DNA of 64,000 nt from an uncultured Prevotella sp. (GCA_937889855.1 CALBYK010000160.1:1-64000), one strand, 5' to 3'. Counted from the first letter of the stretch, positions 1 through 8,197 are shown. Notes: generated by a model not told the origin, from the sequence alone. Numbers and translations are program-made.

Positions 1-164
1 AGATAGACTATGTGGAGGAGAGCGACGGGCTGTTCAGTGTGTTTGAGATGAAGTGGAACCCGCGCCGTGCTAACACCCAGTTTCCATCGTCGTTTCTCAC
101 GGCATATGATGTGAGGGCGAAGGCGGTGGTCACGCCGGAGAACTGGATGGAGTGGGTGATATGA
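1..164 (+). CDS. C-terminus of an ATP-binding protein with a DUF4143 tail (partial)
   Basis: This is the last 53 codons of a gene that begins before the window; it reads in frame from base 3 to a TGA at 162-164. The tail contains an Asp-Tyr-Val-Glu-Glu stretch, then EMKWNP, and ends with VVTPENWMEWVI. This pattern closes many Bacteroidota AAA_14/DUF4143 ATPases, whose C-terminal part is a PD-(D/E)XK-like fold in which the E-x-K core sits in this segment. A full-length relative lies at 43562-44905. A rho-independent terminator follows about 40 bp downstream. The family assignment rests on a short fragment, so it is moderate. Confidence 0.55.
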   Translation, partial: IDYVEESDGLFSVFEMKWNPRRANTQFPSSFLTAYDVRAKAVVTPENWMEWVI

Positions 165-201
165 TTGCAGACAAAATTTTGTTTAAACCTTATAAATTTA
201 T

Positions 202-244
202 GGAAGAATGAGAAAGGTATTTGCCTCATTCTTCCTTTTTTTTT
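202..244 (+). terminator. Rho-independent terminator after the DUF4143 gene
   Basis: An 11-bp perfect stem (GGAAGAATGAG at 202-212, CTCATTCTTCC at 225-235) is followed by an unbroken run of nine T. The loop supplies the TTTG of the next promoter, so terminator and promoter overlap. Confidence 0.85.
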
Positions 245-251
245 AACTTTG
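220..251 (+). promoter_or_regulatory. Bacteroidota housekeeping promoter for the FMN/nitroreductase operon
   Basis: TTTG at 220-223, a 20-nt spacer, then TAACTTTG at 244-251. This matches the Bacteroidota -33/-7 consensus. The -33 element lies in the loop of the preceding terminator and the spacer contains its 3' arm and T run. Confidence 0.75.
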
Positions 252-276
252 CTATCAGATAACCAAACAATATAAG

Positions 277-1404
277 ATGCATAACAATAAGAACTCAAAA
301 TTCGTAGTCCGCCTATTGTCGCTCGTTGTAGCCGTGCTCGTGCTTGCCGCAGGAGCCATATTGCGCGACGGCAAGTTCTTCGGCCACGACCTCAGCGAGG
401 CACACGCCACACCGTCGGCCACTCCTGCCAACAGCGACACGCTTGCCGTGCAGCCCGACGGCAGCATCGTCGTTAGCACGAAGGCGATAGCCAAGGACAT
501 TCAGGGCTATGGCGGACCGGTGCCGCTGAAGATACATGTCGACAAGAGTGGGGTAGTGACCGCCGTTGATACTGAACCAAACAGCGAGAGCCCCGACTTC
601 TTCAATCGCGCTAAGACGCTCCTTGCCCATTGGCAGGGAAAAACCGTCGACGCTTCTTTGGCAGACATCGACAAGGTGGATGCCGTGTCGGGAGCAACGT
701 TCTCCTCGAAGGCCATCATCGGCAATATGAAGCGCGGACTCGCCTATGCCAAGCAACATTCCATGGACAGTGGCGATGCTTCGGCAAGCACGATGCAAGG
801 CTCCTCGTCGGGCACGGGCTGGACAGTTGGCGGCATAGCTGCGGTCGTTGTCGTGCTTCTCGGTGCTGTGGTGCCGCTCTTCACCAAGTGTCGCCGCTGG
901 CATTACGTGCAGCTCGCGCTCAACGTCGTGGTGCTCGGTTTGTGGACTGGCACATTCGTGTCGTATGCCCTTTTCATGCGGCTATTTAGCAGTGGCGTGA
1001 GTCTTGCCACGATAGGCACGCTCGCCGCTCCGCTGCTTATGATAGCCGTGGCACTGTTGTATCCCTTGGCAGGCAAGCCCGGACATTACTGTGCCCATGT
1101 GTGTCCCTTCGGTTCTGCCCAGGAGCTTGCCGGCAAGCTCACACGGCGCAAGCCCCGTATCTCGCCGCGCCTGAATAAGGCTCTCACCACACTGCGCAGC
1201 CTACTATGGGGCGTGCTCATGGCATTGATGCTCACCGGCACGTGGACGGCATGGATGGACTACGAGCTATTCACGGCTTTCCTCTATTCGTCGGCTTCCC
1301 TTTGGGTTATAGTGCTCGCCGTGGCATTCCTCGTGCTCTCGGTGTGGGTGCCGCGACCCTATTGCCGTTTTGTGTGCCCAACGGGAATGATAATAAGAAA
1401 TTAA
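277..1404 (+). CDS. Membrane FMN-binding and 4Fe-4S (NapH/NosR-like) electron-transfer protein
   Basis: The 375-residue protein has an N-terminal membrane anchor (about 8-28), an FMN_bind domain (about 60-155) and a membrane part with about five helices (180-358). SGATFSS at 138-144 is the covalent flavinylation motif, with Thr141 as the expected FMN acceptor; the domain should face outside the cytoplasm. Two CxxxCP motifs (Cys272/Cys276 and Cys363/Cys367) resemble the NapH/NosR polyferredoxin half-sites, but no full soluble ferredoxin domain is present. The protein ends a few residues after the second motif. Family knowledge suggests transfer of electrons across the inner membrane to an extracytoplasmic flavin. 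It is followed 27 bp later by an exported nitroreductase fusion, the probable electron acceptor. No flavin transferase (ApbE) gene is visible nearby. Confidence 0.8.
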   Translation: MHNNKNSKFVVRLLSLVVAVLVLAAGAILRDGKFFGHDLSEAHATPSATPANSDTLAVQPDGSIVVSTKAIAKDIQGYGGPVPLKIHVDKSGVVTAVDTEPNSESPDFFNRAKTLLAHWQGKTVDASLADIDKVDAVSGATFSSKAIIGNMKRGLAYAKQHSMDSGDASASTMQGSSSGTGWTVGGIAAVVVVLLGAVVPLFTKCRRWHYVQLALNVVVLGLWTGTFVSYALFMRLFSSGVSLATIGTLAAPLLMIAVALLYPLAGKPGHYCAHVCPFGSAQELAGKLTRRKPRISPRLNKALTTLRSLLWGVLMALMLTGTWTAWMDYELFTAFLYSSASLWVIVLAVAFLVLSVWVPRPYCRFVCPTGMIIRN

Positions 1405-1431
1405 AAATCTTCTGACCAAAACTTTATCGTC

Positions 1432-2664
1432 ATGAACTTACAGAACAAGTCTATAGTATTGAACGTTGTGCTCGCCATAGCCGTAGTTGTGCTTGGCGTG
1501 CGTCTGGTATCGGGCGTAGCCCATGCCAAGAAATCGGCCGCTGAGGCGGCAAGCGCGGAGCAGGCGGTGCTCGACAACATAGCCACGCGCACCAGCATAC
1601 GCGACTACGGCAGTCGCCCCGTGGAGAAAGAGAAGATAGAGAAGATGCTGCGTGCTGCAATGGCAGCTCCGACGGCTATGAACAAGCAGCCGTGGCACTT
1701 CGTAGTTGTCGACCAGCGTGCCACGCTCGATGCCCTTTCCGACGCCAATCCACATGCCAAGATGATAAAGAAGGCGCCGCTCGTGATTGTTGTCTGTGGC
1801 GATATGTCTAAGGCAATAGAGGGCGGTGGACGCGACTTCTGGATTCAGGATGCCTCGGCAGCCACTGAGAACCTCCTGCTTGCCGCCCACGCCATGGGCT
1901 TGGGAGCCGTGTGGACAGGAGCCTACCCTTCGGAGGAGCGCAGCCAGGCCATCAGCAAGGCATTGTCGCTGCCCGACAATCTCATTCCGCTCAATATGGT
2001 AGTGATAGGCTATCCAGCCGAGCATCCGCAGCCTAAGGACAAGTGGAAGGAGGAGAACATCTCCTACAATGTATATGGCAAGCCATTGGCTATTTCGACA
2101 GAAAATCCGTCGGCATCAAAAGCAGAGACCACTGCAAAGGACAATGGCAGCGGTGAGTTCAAGGAGTTTGACATAACATCCGACTTCAATACCAATCCAT
2201 TCAATTATTTCTGTGGTCATGGACTACTGTTATGTGCCGGCGACAAGTCGGCAGCTAACGCCATGACGATAGGGTGGGGGGCGCTCGGCACACTTTGGGG
2301 CAAGTCCACCGCCACTGTTTACGTGCGTTCCGACCGCTATACACATAAGTTCATGGAGCGCAGCCCGTACTTCACCATAATGAAGTTCGATGACGACCGT
2401 GTGGTCGACTATATGGGCGCGCACAGCGGACGCGACGGCAACAAGGCAGCTGCCCTCGGGCTGCATATAGCTTATACCAAGAATGGCACTCCATACTATA
2501 AGGAAGCGTCTGTCGTGATAGAATGCCGCACGATGTATGCTCGTCCGTTCTCGCGCGAAGGATTCCGCGACGACGTGCCGCGCGACTTCTATGCCGACCC
2601 CAAGACAAAGGGCTTTGTGCATACGGAATACATTGGCGAAGTGGTTGAGGCTATGAGAAAATAG
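1432..2664 (+). CDS. Membrane-anchored nitroreductase fused to a flavin-reductase-like domain
   Basis: The 410-residue protein starts with one hydrophobic segment (about 8-28; anchor or signal peptide). A nitroreductase domain follows (about 45-215; TRTSIRDY start, APTAMNKQPWHF FMN pocket, GLGAVWTGAYP). After a Ser/Thr/Lys-rich linker there is a flavin-reductase-like split-barrel domain (about 235-405; NAMTIGWG, FTIMKF). Both families bind FMN, so the chain may carry two flavins. An exported location is unusual for nitroreductases, which are normally soluble cytoplasmic NAD(P)H enzymes. The upstream gene encodes a membrane FMN/4Fe-4S protein in the same apparent operon, which offers an alternative electron source. 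The substrate cannot be told from sequence. Domain calls are strong; function is inferred. Confidence 0.8.
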   Translation: MNLQNKSIVLNVVLAIAVVVLGVRLVSGVAHAKKSAAEAASAEQAVLDNIATRTSIRDYGSRPVEKEKIEKMLRAAMAAPTAMNKQPWHFVVVDQRATLDALSDANPHAKMIKKAPLVIVVCGDMSKAIEGGGRDFWIQDASAATENLLLAAHAMGLGAVWTGAYPSEERSQAISKALSLPDNLIPLNMVVIGYPAEHPQPKDKWKEENISYNVYGKPLAISTENPSASKAETTAKDNGSGEFKEFDITSDFNTNPFNYFCGHGLLLCAGDKSAANAMTIGWGALGTLWGKSTATVYVRSDRYTHKFMERSPYFTIMKFDDDRVVDYMGAHSGRDGNKAAALGLHIAYTKNGTPYYKEASVVIECRTMYARPFSREGFRDDVPRDFYADPKTKGFVHTEYIGEVVEAMRK

Positions 2665-2771
2665 ATGAATTGGACTTTTGTGATTGACAAATAGTCACTT
2701 TTTTATGTCTGTTTGTCAATCATATTGCCATATTTGCTTACTCTTTAACACTGGGTAACAGAAAACCTCCG

Positions 2772-2788
2772 TTGGCACGTCTGTTGCA
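2772..2788 (+). promoter_or_regulatory. Sigma-54 (RpoN) -24/-12 promoter for hsp20
   Basis: TTGGCACG at 2772-2779, four bases, then TTGCA at 2784-2788. The invariant GG and GC doublets are separated by exactly 10 nt. This matches the sigma-54 consensus at every strongly conserved position. It lies about 135 bp before the hsp20 start and would give a transcript starting near 2799. Confidence 0.7.
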
Positions 2789-2798
2789 TAAAGGATAG

Positions 2799-2922
2799 TG
2801 CAAGCCGAGAGCGAGAAGCTCGGAAGGCAAGCAAGGTTCTTTTGAGCCACTCCGACGAGGGGTTGGCGAGAGAACCAGAACAGATAAACAAAGAACAAAA
2901 ATATAAATTGGAGGTTTTTGAT
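2799..2922 (+). promoter_or_regulatory. Structured 5' leader of hsp20
   Basis: The predicted leader is about 124 nt. CCGAG/CTCGG can pair around 2802-2822, and GGTTC (near 2834) can pair with GAACC (near 2872) around an inner GC-rich stem. A strong GGAGG ribosome-binding site sits at 2910-2914. Thermosensor behaviour is possible but not shown. Confidence 0.35.
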
Positions 2923-3345
2923 ATGTTACCAGTAATGAGAAATTCTTGGATGCCTGAAGTTTTCAACGACTTTTTCGACACTGACTTTATGCCGCGTACC
3001 AACGCTACGGCACCGGCAATCAACGTTAAGGAGACCGAGCACGACTATACCGTGGAGCTTGCAGCCCCTGGAATGAAAAAGGAAGATTTCAACATCAATA
3101 TAGACAACGACGGCAATCTGCACATCAAGATGGAGCAGAAGAACGAGCATAAGGACGAGAACAAGAAAGCACACTATCTGCGTCGCGAGTTCTCCTACTC
3201 AAAGTTCGAGCAGACACTCATCCTTCCTGACGATGTCGACAAGGAGAAGATTGCAGCCAACGTCAATGACGGCGTACTCACAGTCTGCCTTCCTAAGATA
3301 GAGAAGGAAGAGAAGAAGAGCACACGTCAGATTGAGGTCAAATAA
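2923..3345 (+). CDS. hsp20: Small heat shock protein (Hsp20/alpha-crystallin)
   Basis: The 140-residue chaperone has a short N-terminal arm with phenylalanines (about 10-25), an alpha-crystallin domain (about 32-128) with the A-x-x-x-DGVLTV signature near 112-121, and a charged C-terminal tail. ATP-independent holdase function follows from the family. The ATG at 2923 is chosen because GGAGG lies 8 bases before it; an in-frame upstream extension has no site. A strong terminator follows at 3444. Expression appears driven by the sigma-54 site at 2772, not by a TAnnTTTG promoter. Confidence 0.93.
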   Translation: MLPVMRNSWMPEVFNDFFDTDFMPRTNATAPAINVKETEHDYTVELAAPGMKKEDFNINIDNDGNLHIKMEQKNEHKDENKKAHYLRREFSYSKFEQTLILPDDVDKEKIAANVNDGVLTVCLPKIEKEEKKSTRQIEVK

Positions 3346-3443
3346 CGATTTAAAGCTCGCAGCCTCGGGACGTCGTCCACCGACTATATTTTCTACATCT
3401 CAGTTCGGTTGGCACACATCCCGTCAGTTGCAAGCCATATACG

Positions 3444-3483
3444 AAGCCCTGCTTCGCTGGAGACAGCGCGGCAGGGCTTTTTT
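3444..3483 (+). terminator. Rho-independent terminator after hsp20
   Basis: AAGCCCTGC (3444-3452) pairs with GCAGGGCTT (3471-3479); an inner CGCTG/CAGCG stem is closed by GAGA. Six T follow. Confidence 0.9.
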
Positions 3484-3505
3484 GCTGTAGTAGGGGGATA
3501 GGGTG

Positions 3506-3666
3506 TAACTGGGAGAGGGGGCGTCCCGCCCCCGATATCAAATGTTATTGAAAATTCATTTGGGGGAGATTTTTCCCTTCCATGCTTGGAGCTAAAGCAT
3601 CTCTTTACAGATGATGTCGGGGGCGGGACGCCCCCTCTCCCAGCTATTGTTGACGATTTCTCTTCT
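3506..3666. repeat. 160-bp direct repeat, left copy, with two REP palindromes
   Basis: This copy nearly matches 4391-4550. Each copy begins with a GGGAGAGGGGGCG palindrome (here 3507-3535) and ends with the inverted version (here 3617-3645), separated by a conserved AT-rich spacer. The paired inverted palindromes form a BIME-like unit. The two copies bracket the RAYT gene. Confidence 0.85.
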
Positions 3667-3671
3667 TCTGG

Positions 3672-4268
3672 TTAGTATAGGGTGTATTCGGTGGGGGAAC
3701 AATGTTTTGGATTGTTTCTTATATATTCAAGCACACGCATATAGTGGTCTTCATTTCTTATTATTCTGTCGAAGAATTCTTTTTGCCATATTGAACCAGT
3801 TGAGTGCCGTTGCTTGTTTATTTCGTGTGAAGAGAAACTTTTGATGGAATGTGTTATTTGTTGTATAGTGTTTTCTCCTTTGGGTTCCAACAAAAGATGC
3901 ACATGGTTGGGCATTATTACATAGCTATGGAGTAGGAATGTGTTGCCATTGTTGTAGTTTAGAGTGTTGACAATGACATTGCGGAATATAGGACTGCTCA
4001 GTAGACAAGAGCCATAGCCCTTGTCAAGGTATTTCTCCAGCTGGTTGTGTCTGATGGCCTTTAGTCTTGCGAGGTTTGTGGAACTGCCTTCTTTCTCTAA
4101 TTGGAGTTTCAGAAGATTGTACTCGGTTTGCATAAAGTCAATGACGTGTTTTGGCAAGGAGTCGGCAAGATGGAAAGTGATGAAGGTTATCTTACCGTAT
4201 TGAGTCCAGTGGGGCAGGTTGCCTTTTGTTTCATGGATGGGTTCGTGACGGTCGAGGAACTGACTCAT
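3672..4268 (-). mobile_element. REP-associated tyrosine transposase (RAYT, IS200/IS605-related)
   Basis: The gene encodes 198 residues. A single-strand HUH-type Y1 transposase core is visible: VIMPNHVHLLL near residue 116 holds the His-hydrophobic-His motif, and the catalytic Tyr is expected in the MRVLEYIRNNP helix near 178-188. FITFHLADSLP near the N-terminus is also typical. Start ATG at 4268, stop TAA at 3672. Family members are single-copy domesticated transposases thought to process REP palindromes. REP-like palindromes flank the gene on both sides in 160-bp direct repeats, and further copies lie across the window. It appears intact, with no frameshift. Confidence 0.85.
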
Positions 4269-4281
4269 AGGGGTGGCTTAT

Positions 4282-4310
4282 AATTGGGAGAGGGGGCGTC
4301 CCGCCCCCGA
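4282..4310. repeat. REP palindrome, family A, upstream of RAYT
   Basis: A GGGAGAGGGGGCG/CGCCCCCGA palindrome starting 14 bp before the RAYT start codon, in the same orientation as 3507-3535. Confidence 0.8.
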
Positions 4311-4390
4311 CAAAGGAAGCATGGGCGAACCAAATCCCAAAGTGAATAATGTTTATTAGATGTATGGGGAATGTTTCTTTATGTCGGGTT

Positions 4391-4550
4391 TAACTGGGAG
4401 AGGGGGCGTCCCGCCCCCGATATCAATTGTTATTGAAAATTCATTTGGGGGAGATTTCTCCCTTCCATGCTTGGAGTTAAAACACCTCTTTACAGATAAT
4501 GTCGGGGGCGGGACGCCCTCTCTCCCAGCTATTGTTGACGATTTCTCTTT
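4391..4550. repeat. 160-bp direct repeat, right copy, with two REP palindromes
   Basis: Near-identical to 3506-3666, differing by scattered substitutions. Palindromes at 4392-4420 and 4502-4530 face each other. The rest of 4269-4580 holds only these repeats. Confidence 0.85.
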
Positions 4551-4552
4551 AT

Positions 4553-4582
4553 GTCGGGGGCGGGACGCCCCCTCTCCCAGTT
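4553..4582. repeat. REP palindrome, family A, abutting the buk stop codon
   Basis: A TCGGGGGCGGGACGCCCCC palindrome whose edge reads into the buk TAA (4581-4583). The same arrangement is seen at the DUF2851 stop (37098-37126). Confidence 0.8.
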
Positions 4583-5642
4583 ATTTGTATTCGTGGATGG
4601 GCAGTTCGCCGCGCAGTGCACCTAGTGCGTTGAATGCGAGCGACTCCATCTCTCCTTCACCTGGCAGAACGACAACGGGAGCGAGAAACGCCACTTGTTT
4701 CTTGATTTCCTCCACACAGTACTTGCTGTAGGCTATACCCCCAGTCAATATTATGGCCTCAGCCTTGCCCCAAAGAGCCACCGCCATTGCACCGATTTGC
4801 TTCGACACAGTGTAGAGCATCGCCTCGAGCACCTCATGATAAGGTTCCTCGCCGGCCTCGGCTCGGCGTGCTATTTCCTTCATGTCCTTCATGCCCAGCA
4901 GGGCCTGGCAACCGCCATAGCCGGCGAGCATCTTCATAATCTGCGGTTGGGTGTACTTGCCGGAGAAGCACAGGCGCACGAGCTGGTCGGCAGGCAGCGT
5001 GCCCGAGCGTTCAGGTGCGATAGGTCCCTCGCCGTTCAAGGCGTTGTTCACGTCAATCACCTTGCCAAGGTGATGTGCCGACACACAGATGCCTCCACCC
5101 AGGTGAGCCACTATCAGGTCCATATCCTCATAGCGTTTGCCTACTGTCTTGGCGTAGCGTCGTGATGCAGCCTTGGCATTAAGTGCGTGGAATATCGATT
5201 CGCGCTTCATGAACGGCAGTCCCGTGTATCTGGCTCGCGTCATCATCTCGTCCACCACCACGGGGTCGGCCATGAACGCCGGGCATCCGCACTCTTTGGC
5301 TATGTCGTCGGCAATCAGAGCACCGAGGTTGCACACATGTTGCTGTCGGGCGTGGTGCAAGTCGTACTTCATCAGTTCGTTGACGGCATACACGCCGCCA
5401 TGGAGCGGCTTTAGCAAGCCTCCTCGGCCAATCACTGCATCGAACTTCACGGGTATTCCAGCCTTGTGCAGCAGGTCGAGCACGAAGTTCTTGCGGTATT
5501 CATACTGGTCGTCCACGGTCATGAACTTCTCTACCTCCTCTTGTGGGTGCAGACCGTCGCTGGTCCACACGGCGCGGTCGTCCTCGTAGACTGCCACCTT
5601 TGTCGAGGTGCAGCCGGGGTTTATGACGAATATTCTTTTCAT
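4581..5642 (-). CDS. buk: Butyrate kinase
   Basis: The 353-residue ASKHA-fold acyl kinase converts butyryl-phosphate (or a branched-chain acyl-phosphate) and ADP to the acid and ATP. The start at 5642 gives the expected N-terminal MKRIFVINPGCTSTKVAV phosphate loop. VIGRGG, HLGGG near 190 and ILTGGIAYSKY near 310 are family signatures. The start codon overlaps the ptb stop by four bases (ATGA), so the two genes are translationally coupled. An upstream in-frame Met at 5663 would extend into ptb and is not preferred. A REP palindrome follows the stop directly. Confidence 0.93.
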   Translation of the reverse strand: MKRIFVINPGCTSTKVAVYEDDRAVWTSDGLHPQEEVEKFMTVDDQYEYRKNFVLDLLHKAGIPVKFDAVIGRGGLLKPLHGGVYAVNELMKYDLHHARQQHVCNLGALIADDIAKECGCPAFMADPVVVDEMMTRARYTGLPFMKRESIFHALNAKAASRRYAKTVGKRYEDMDLIVAHLGGGICVSAHHLGKVIDVNNALNGEGPIAPERSGTLPADQLVRLCFSGKYTQPQIMKMLAGYGGCQALLGMKDMKEIARRAEAGEEPYHEVLEAMLYTVSKQIGAMAVALWGKAEAIILTGGIAYSKYCVEEIKKQVAFLAPVVVLPGEGEMESLAFNALGALRGELPIHEYK

Positions 5643-6559
5643 TGTCTTATTGCTTTTAGGCACGCCACCGCCAGTGAGTAGAATTTAGAGTCGGCAGAGT
5701 CGGCCCTTGATGTCACCACAACCGGAGCTGTCGTTCCTGCCAACATGCCAGCCACGGTTGCATGTGCGAAGTAGGTGATTGTCTTATAGAACGTGTTGCC
5801 AGCCTCAATGTCGGGGAAAAGCAGAATGTCGGCGTTGCCCACGACGGGTGACGCTATGCCCTTGATGGCTCCGCTCTCGGCGTCGCACGCCGTCTTTACA
5901 TCCATCGGACCTTCAATACAAATGTCGCCGTAGCGCCCTTCGGCTGCATATTCCTTTATGGTCTTATACGATATTGTTATGGGGAACTTGTCGCTTGTTT
6001 TCTCCGTGCAGTGTGTCAGTGCCACTCGCGGTTGCGTGCCTCCAGTGATGCTGCGCCATGTCTGCGTGATGTATGAGGTGATGGCATCGAGCTGTTCGGT
6101 TGTGGGGTAGGGTATAACGGCGGCATCGCTGAAGAAAAGCAGCCGGTTCATTCCTGGTATCTCTGCCACGGCGATATGGGTCAGCACGCTGCCCTTGACA
6201 AGCAGTCCATGCTCTTTGTTGAGCACGGCACGCAACAGGTTGTCGGTATTGAGCGAACCCTTCATAAGCACGTCGGCCTGCCCTTCGTGTACCGCTGCCA
6301 CAGCCTTACGTGCGGCATCGTCGTCGTCATCGGCAGTGACGATGCTGACATGTTCCGGGTATACTGCGGCAAGCCGCTCGGCTGTTGACCGCTTAGTGTC
6401 TACAGCCACAAGGATAAATCTTGCAAAATCTTCTTTGATGCTTCGCTCAATGACCGCTTCGGTGTGTGAATCGGCAGGAGAAGCCACGGCAACTGTGGTG
6501 TGCCGCCCTATGGAGCGAAGTCTTTCGGGCAAGGCTTTGAAGTCAACGATAGGGTTCAT
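5639..6559 (-). CDS. ptb: Phosphate butyryltransferase
   Basis: The 306-residue protein belongs to the phosphate acetyl/butyryltransferase family and swaps CoA for phosphate on butyryl-CoA or branched acyl-CoA. Recognisable segments are MKGSLNTDNLLRAVL (about 99-113), TGGTQPRVALTHCTEK, and the C-terminal VGNADILLFPDIEAGN (about 238-253), typical of this family. It is first in the ptb-buk operon, which makes one ATP per acyl group released. A perfect housekeeping promoter sits 70 bp upstream (6629-6659). Substrate preference between butyrate and isobutyrate/isovalerate cannot be read from sequence. Confidence 0.93.
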   Translation of the reverse strand: MNPIVDFKALPERLRSIGRHTTVAVASPADSHTEAVIERSIKEDFARFILVAVDTKRSTAERLAAVYPEHVSIVTADDDDDAARKAVAAVHEGQADVLMKGSLNTDNLLRAVLNKEHGLLVKGSVLTHIAVAEIPGMNRLLFFSDAAVIPYPTTEQLDAITSYITQTWRSITGGTQPRVALTHCTEKTSDKFPITISYKTIKEYAAEGRYGDICIEGPMDVKTACDAESGAIKGIASPVVGNADILLFPDIEAGNTFYKTITYFAHATVAGMLAGTTAPVVVTSRADSADSKFYSLAVACLKAIRQ

Positions 6560-6628
6560 AATATATGTTTAAGTTAATTTTGAGATAAAGTGATTGCTCA
6601 AATCTTCCTCGATTGTGCAATTCTGTGG

Positions 6629-6659
6629 CAAAGGTAACAGAAGTTAGCTTATTTACAAA
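6629..6659 (-). promoter_or_regulatory. Promoter of ptb-buk
   Basis: On the minus strand TTTG (6659-6656), exactly 19 nt, then TACCTTTG (6636-6629). It is a full match to the Bacteroidota consensus. Confidence 0.8.
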
Positions 6660-6752
6660 GAAATTTATCGGGTTTTTATTCACATTTTTGTGCAAAGTGT
6701 GCAATTCGCAAACTGTAGTTTACATATAGGACAGTTTGACGGAGAAATTTTG

Positions 6753-6760
6753 TATCTTTG
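6753..6760 (+). promoter_or_regulatory. -7 element for the THUMP-like methyltransferase gene
   Basis: TATCTTTG fits TAnnTTTG. The nearest TTTG (6735-6738) is only 14 nt upstream, so the -33 part is weak. Confidence 0.45.
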
Positions 6761-6859
6761 TAGAAGATAAGCTGCGGCTCGGCATAGATTGCAAACAAGT
6801 TTGCATCTCTGCTCTCGCCATGCACTATCTCTTTGTCAATAATTTCACGTGAAACATTT

Positions 6860-8140
6860 ATGACTACATCCGAATTCATCGCCCATTTCCGCTTATCCAA
6901 TCCGCGCGACCTTGCCCTTCAAGCGAGTCGCTACCCTGACGTAGATATGCCTTTCGCCCTTAACCAGATACAAGGTTGGCAGACAGCACGTCAGAAATTG
7001 CCATCGTGGGCTGCGGCAGATGGTGTGGTGTATCCCCCTCATCTCAATATGGAGCAGTGCTCGTCGGAGCCGGCGGCACGCTACAAGCAGGAAGTAGTGA
7101 GGCAGTGGCTTGGCAAGCTCCCTGCAAAGAGTCCGGAAAAAGCCTTTTGTGCCTATGTAAGGTCTATGGTAGACCTCACTGGTGGTTTTGGTGTGGACTT
7201 CTCGTTCACATCGCGGTGTTTCGACGAAGCGACGTATGTAGAGCGCAATGCCGGGCTGTGCGAGGTGGTGCGTGGCAATATGCCGCGTCTTGGCATTGCC
7301 AATGTCCGTGTGGAATGTGCCGAGGCAGAGGAATTCTTGAAGGATATGGCACCGCAGACTATGCTTTTTCTCGATCCGGCACGGCGCGATGAACATGGCG
7401 CAAAGACAGTGTTCATTGGTGATTGCACGCCTGATGTGACGGCGTTGCTTCAGCAACTTATGGCAAAGTCGCAGTTTTTAATGATAAAGCTCTCGCCAAT
7501 GCTCGATTGGCACAAGGCCGTAGCCGATCTTCAAGGCACCGTGCGCGAGGTACACATAGTGTCGGTGGGCGGCGAGTGTAAGGAGTTGCTGCTTGTGTTG
7601 TCGAGGCATTATGCTGATGAAGATATGCGTGTGGTGTGTGTAGACATAAGCCCCAAGGCTGATGCCGACGGACGGTATAGCCGCAGCGAGTTTGCATATA
7701 TAGGAGGGCAGGGCATCTCTGCCGTACCCACTACATCAGCATGTGACTCATTGCAGAGTAGGCAGAGCAATGAATCCATATCCTCCTACCTTTATGAACC
7801 CAATGCGTCGGTGATGAAGGCTGGATGTTTCGGCGAGCTTTCTCGTGCTTACGGTGTTGGAGCCGTGAGTCTCAACAGTCATCTGTTTTTGTCGGCTGAT
7901 AGGGTAGAGAGGTTTCCTGGCAGGGCATTCGCCGTTGATGCGGTGACGACGCTGAACAAGCACGAATTGAGGCAGGCACTTGGCGGAATAAAGCAGGCTA
8001 ATATTGCCGTACGCAACTTCCCTATGTCTGTGGCAGAGTTGCGCAAGCGGCTCAAGCTGAAGGACGGTGGCGACACTTATATCTTCGCCACAACCACTGG
8101 CGGTGGAGAGCACGTGTTGTTTGTATGCCACAAGGGTTGA
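6860..8140 (+). CDS. Class I SAM-dependent methyltransferase with THUMP-like domain
   Basis: The 426-residue protein has the SAM-binding glycine motif DLTGGFGVD (105-113), an acidic ribose-binding position (VERN) after it, and a catalytic-region motif LFLDPARR (169-176) resembling the NPP/DPP loop of nucleic acid methyltransferases. The C-terminal quarter matches the THUMP-like domain found in this Bacteroidota family. An RNA substrate is probable but not established. The ATG at 6860 is chosen over an in-frame TTG at 6833. The gene stands alone between divergent ptb and a small membrane protein gene. Confidence 0.8.
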   Translation: MTTSEFIAHFRLSNPRDLALQASRYPDVDMPFALNQIQGWQTARQKLPSWAAADGVVYPPHLNMEQCSSEPAARYKQEVVRQWLGKLPAKSPEKAFCAYVRSMVDLTGGFGVDFSFTSRCFDEATYVERNAGLCEVVRGNMPRLGIANVRVECAEAEEFLKDMAPQTMLFLDPARRDEHGAKTVFIGDCTPDVTALLQQLMAKSQFLMIKLSPMLDWHKAVADLQGTVREVHIVSVGGECKELLLVLSRHYADEDMRVVCVDISPKADADGRYSRSEFAYIGGQGISAVPTTSACDSLQSRQSNESISSYLYEPNASVMKAGCFGELSRAYGVGAVSLNSHLFLSADRVERFPGRAFAVDAVTTLNKHELRQALGGIKQANIAVRNFPMSVAELRKRLKLKDGGDTYIFATTTGGGEHVLFVCHKG

Positions 8141-8197
8141 GACCTTACTTCCTATTGACATCCACTATTAAAATGACTTAATTATAATTAGTTGCTT

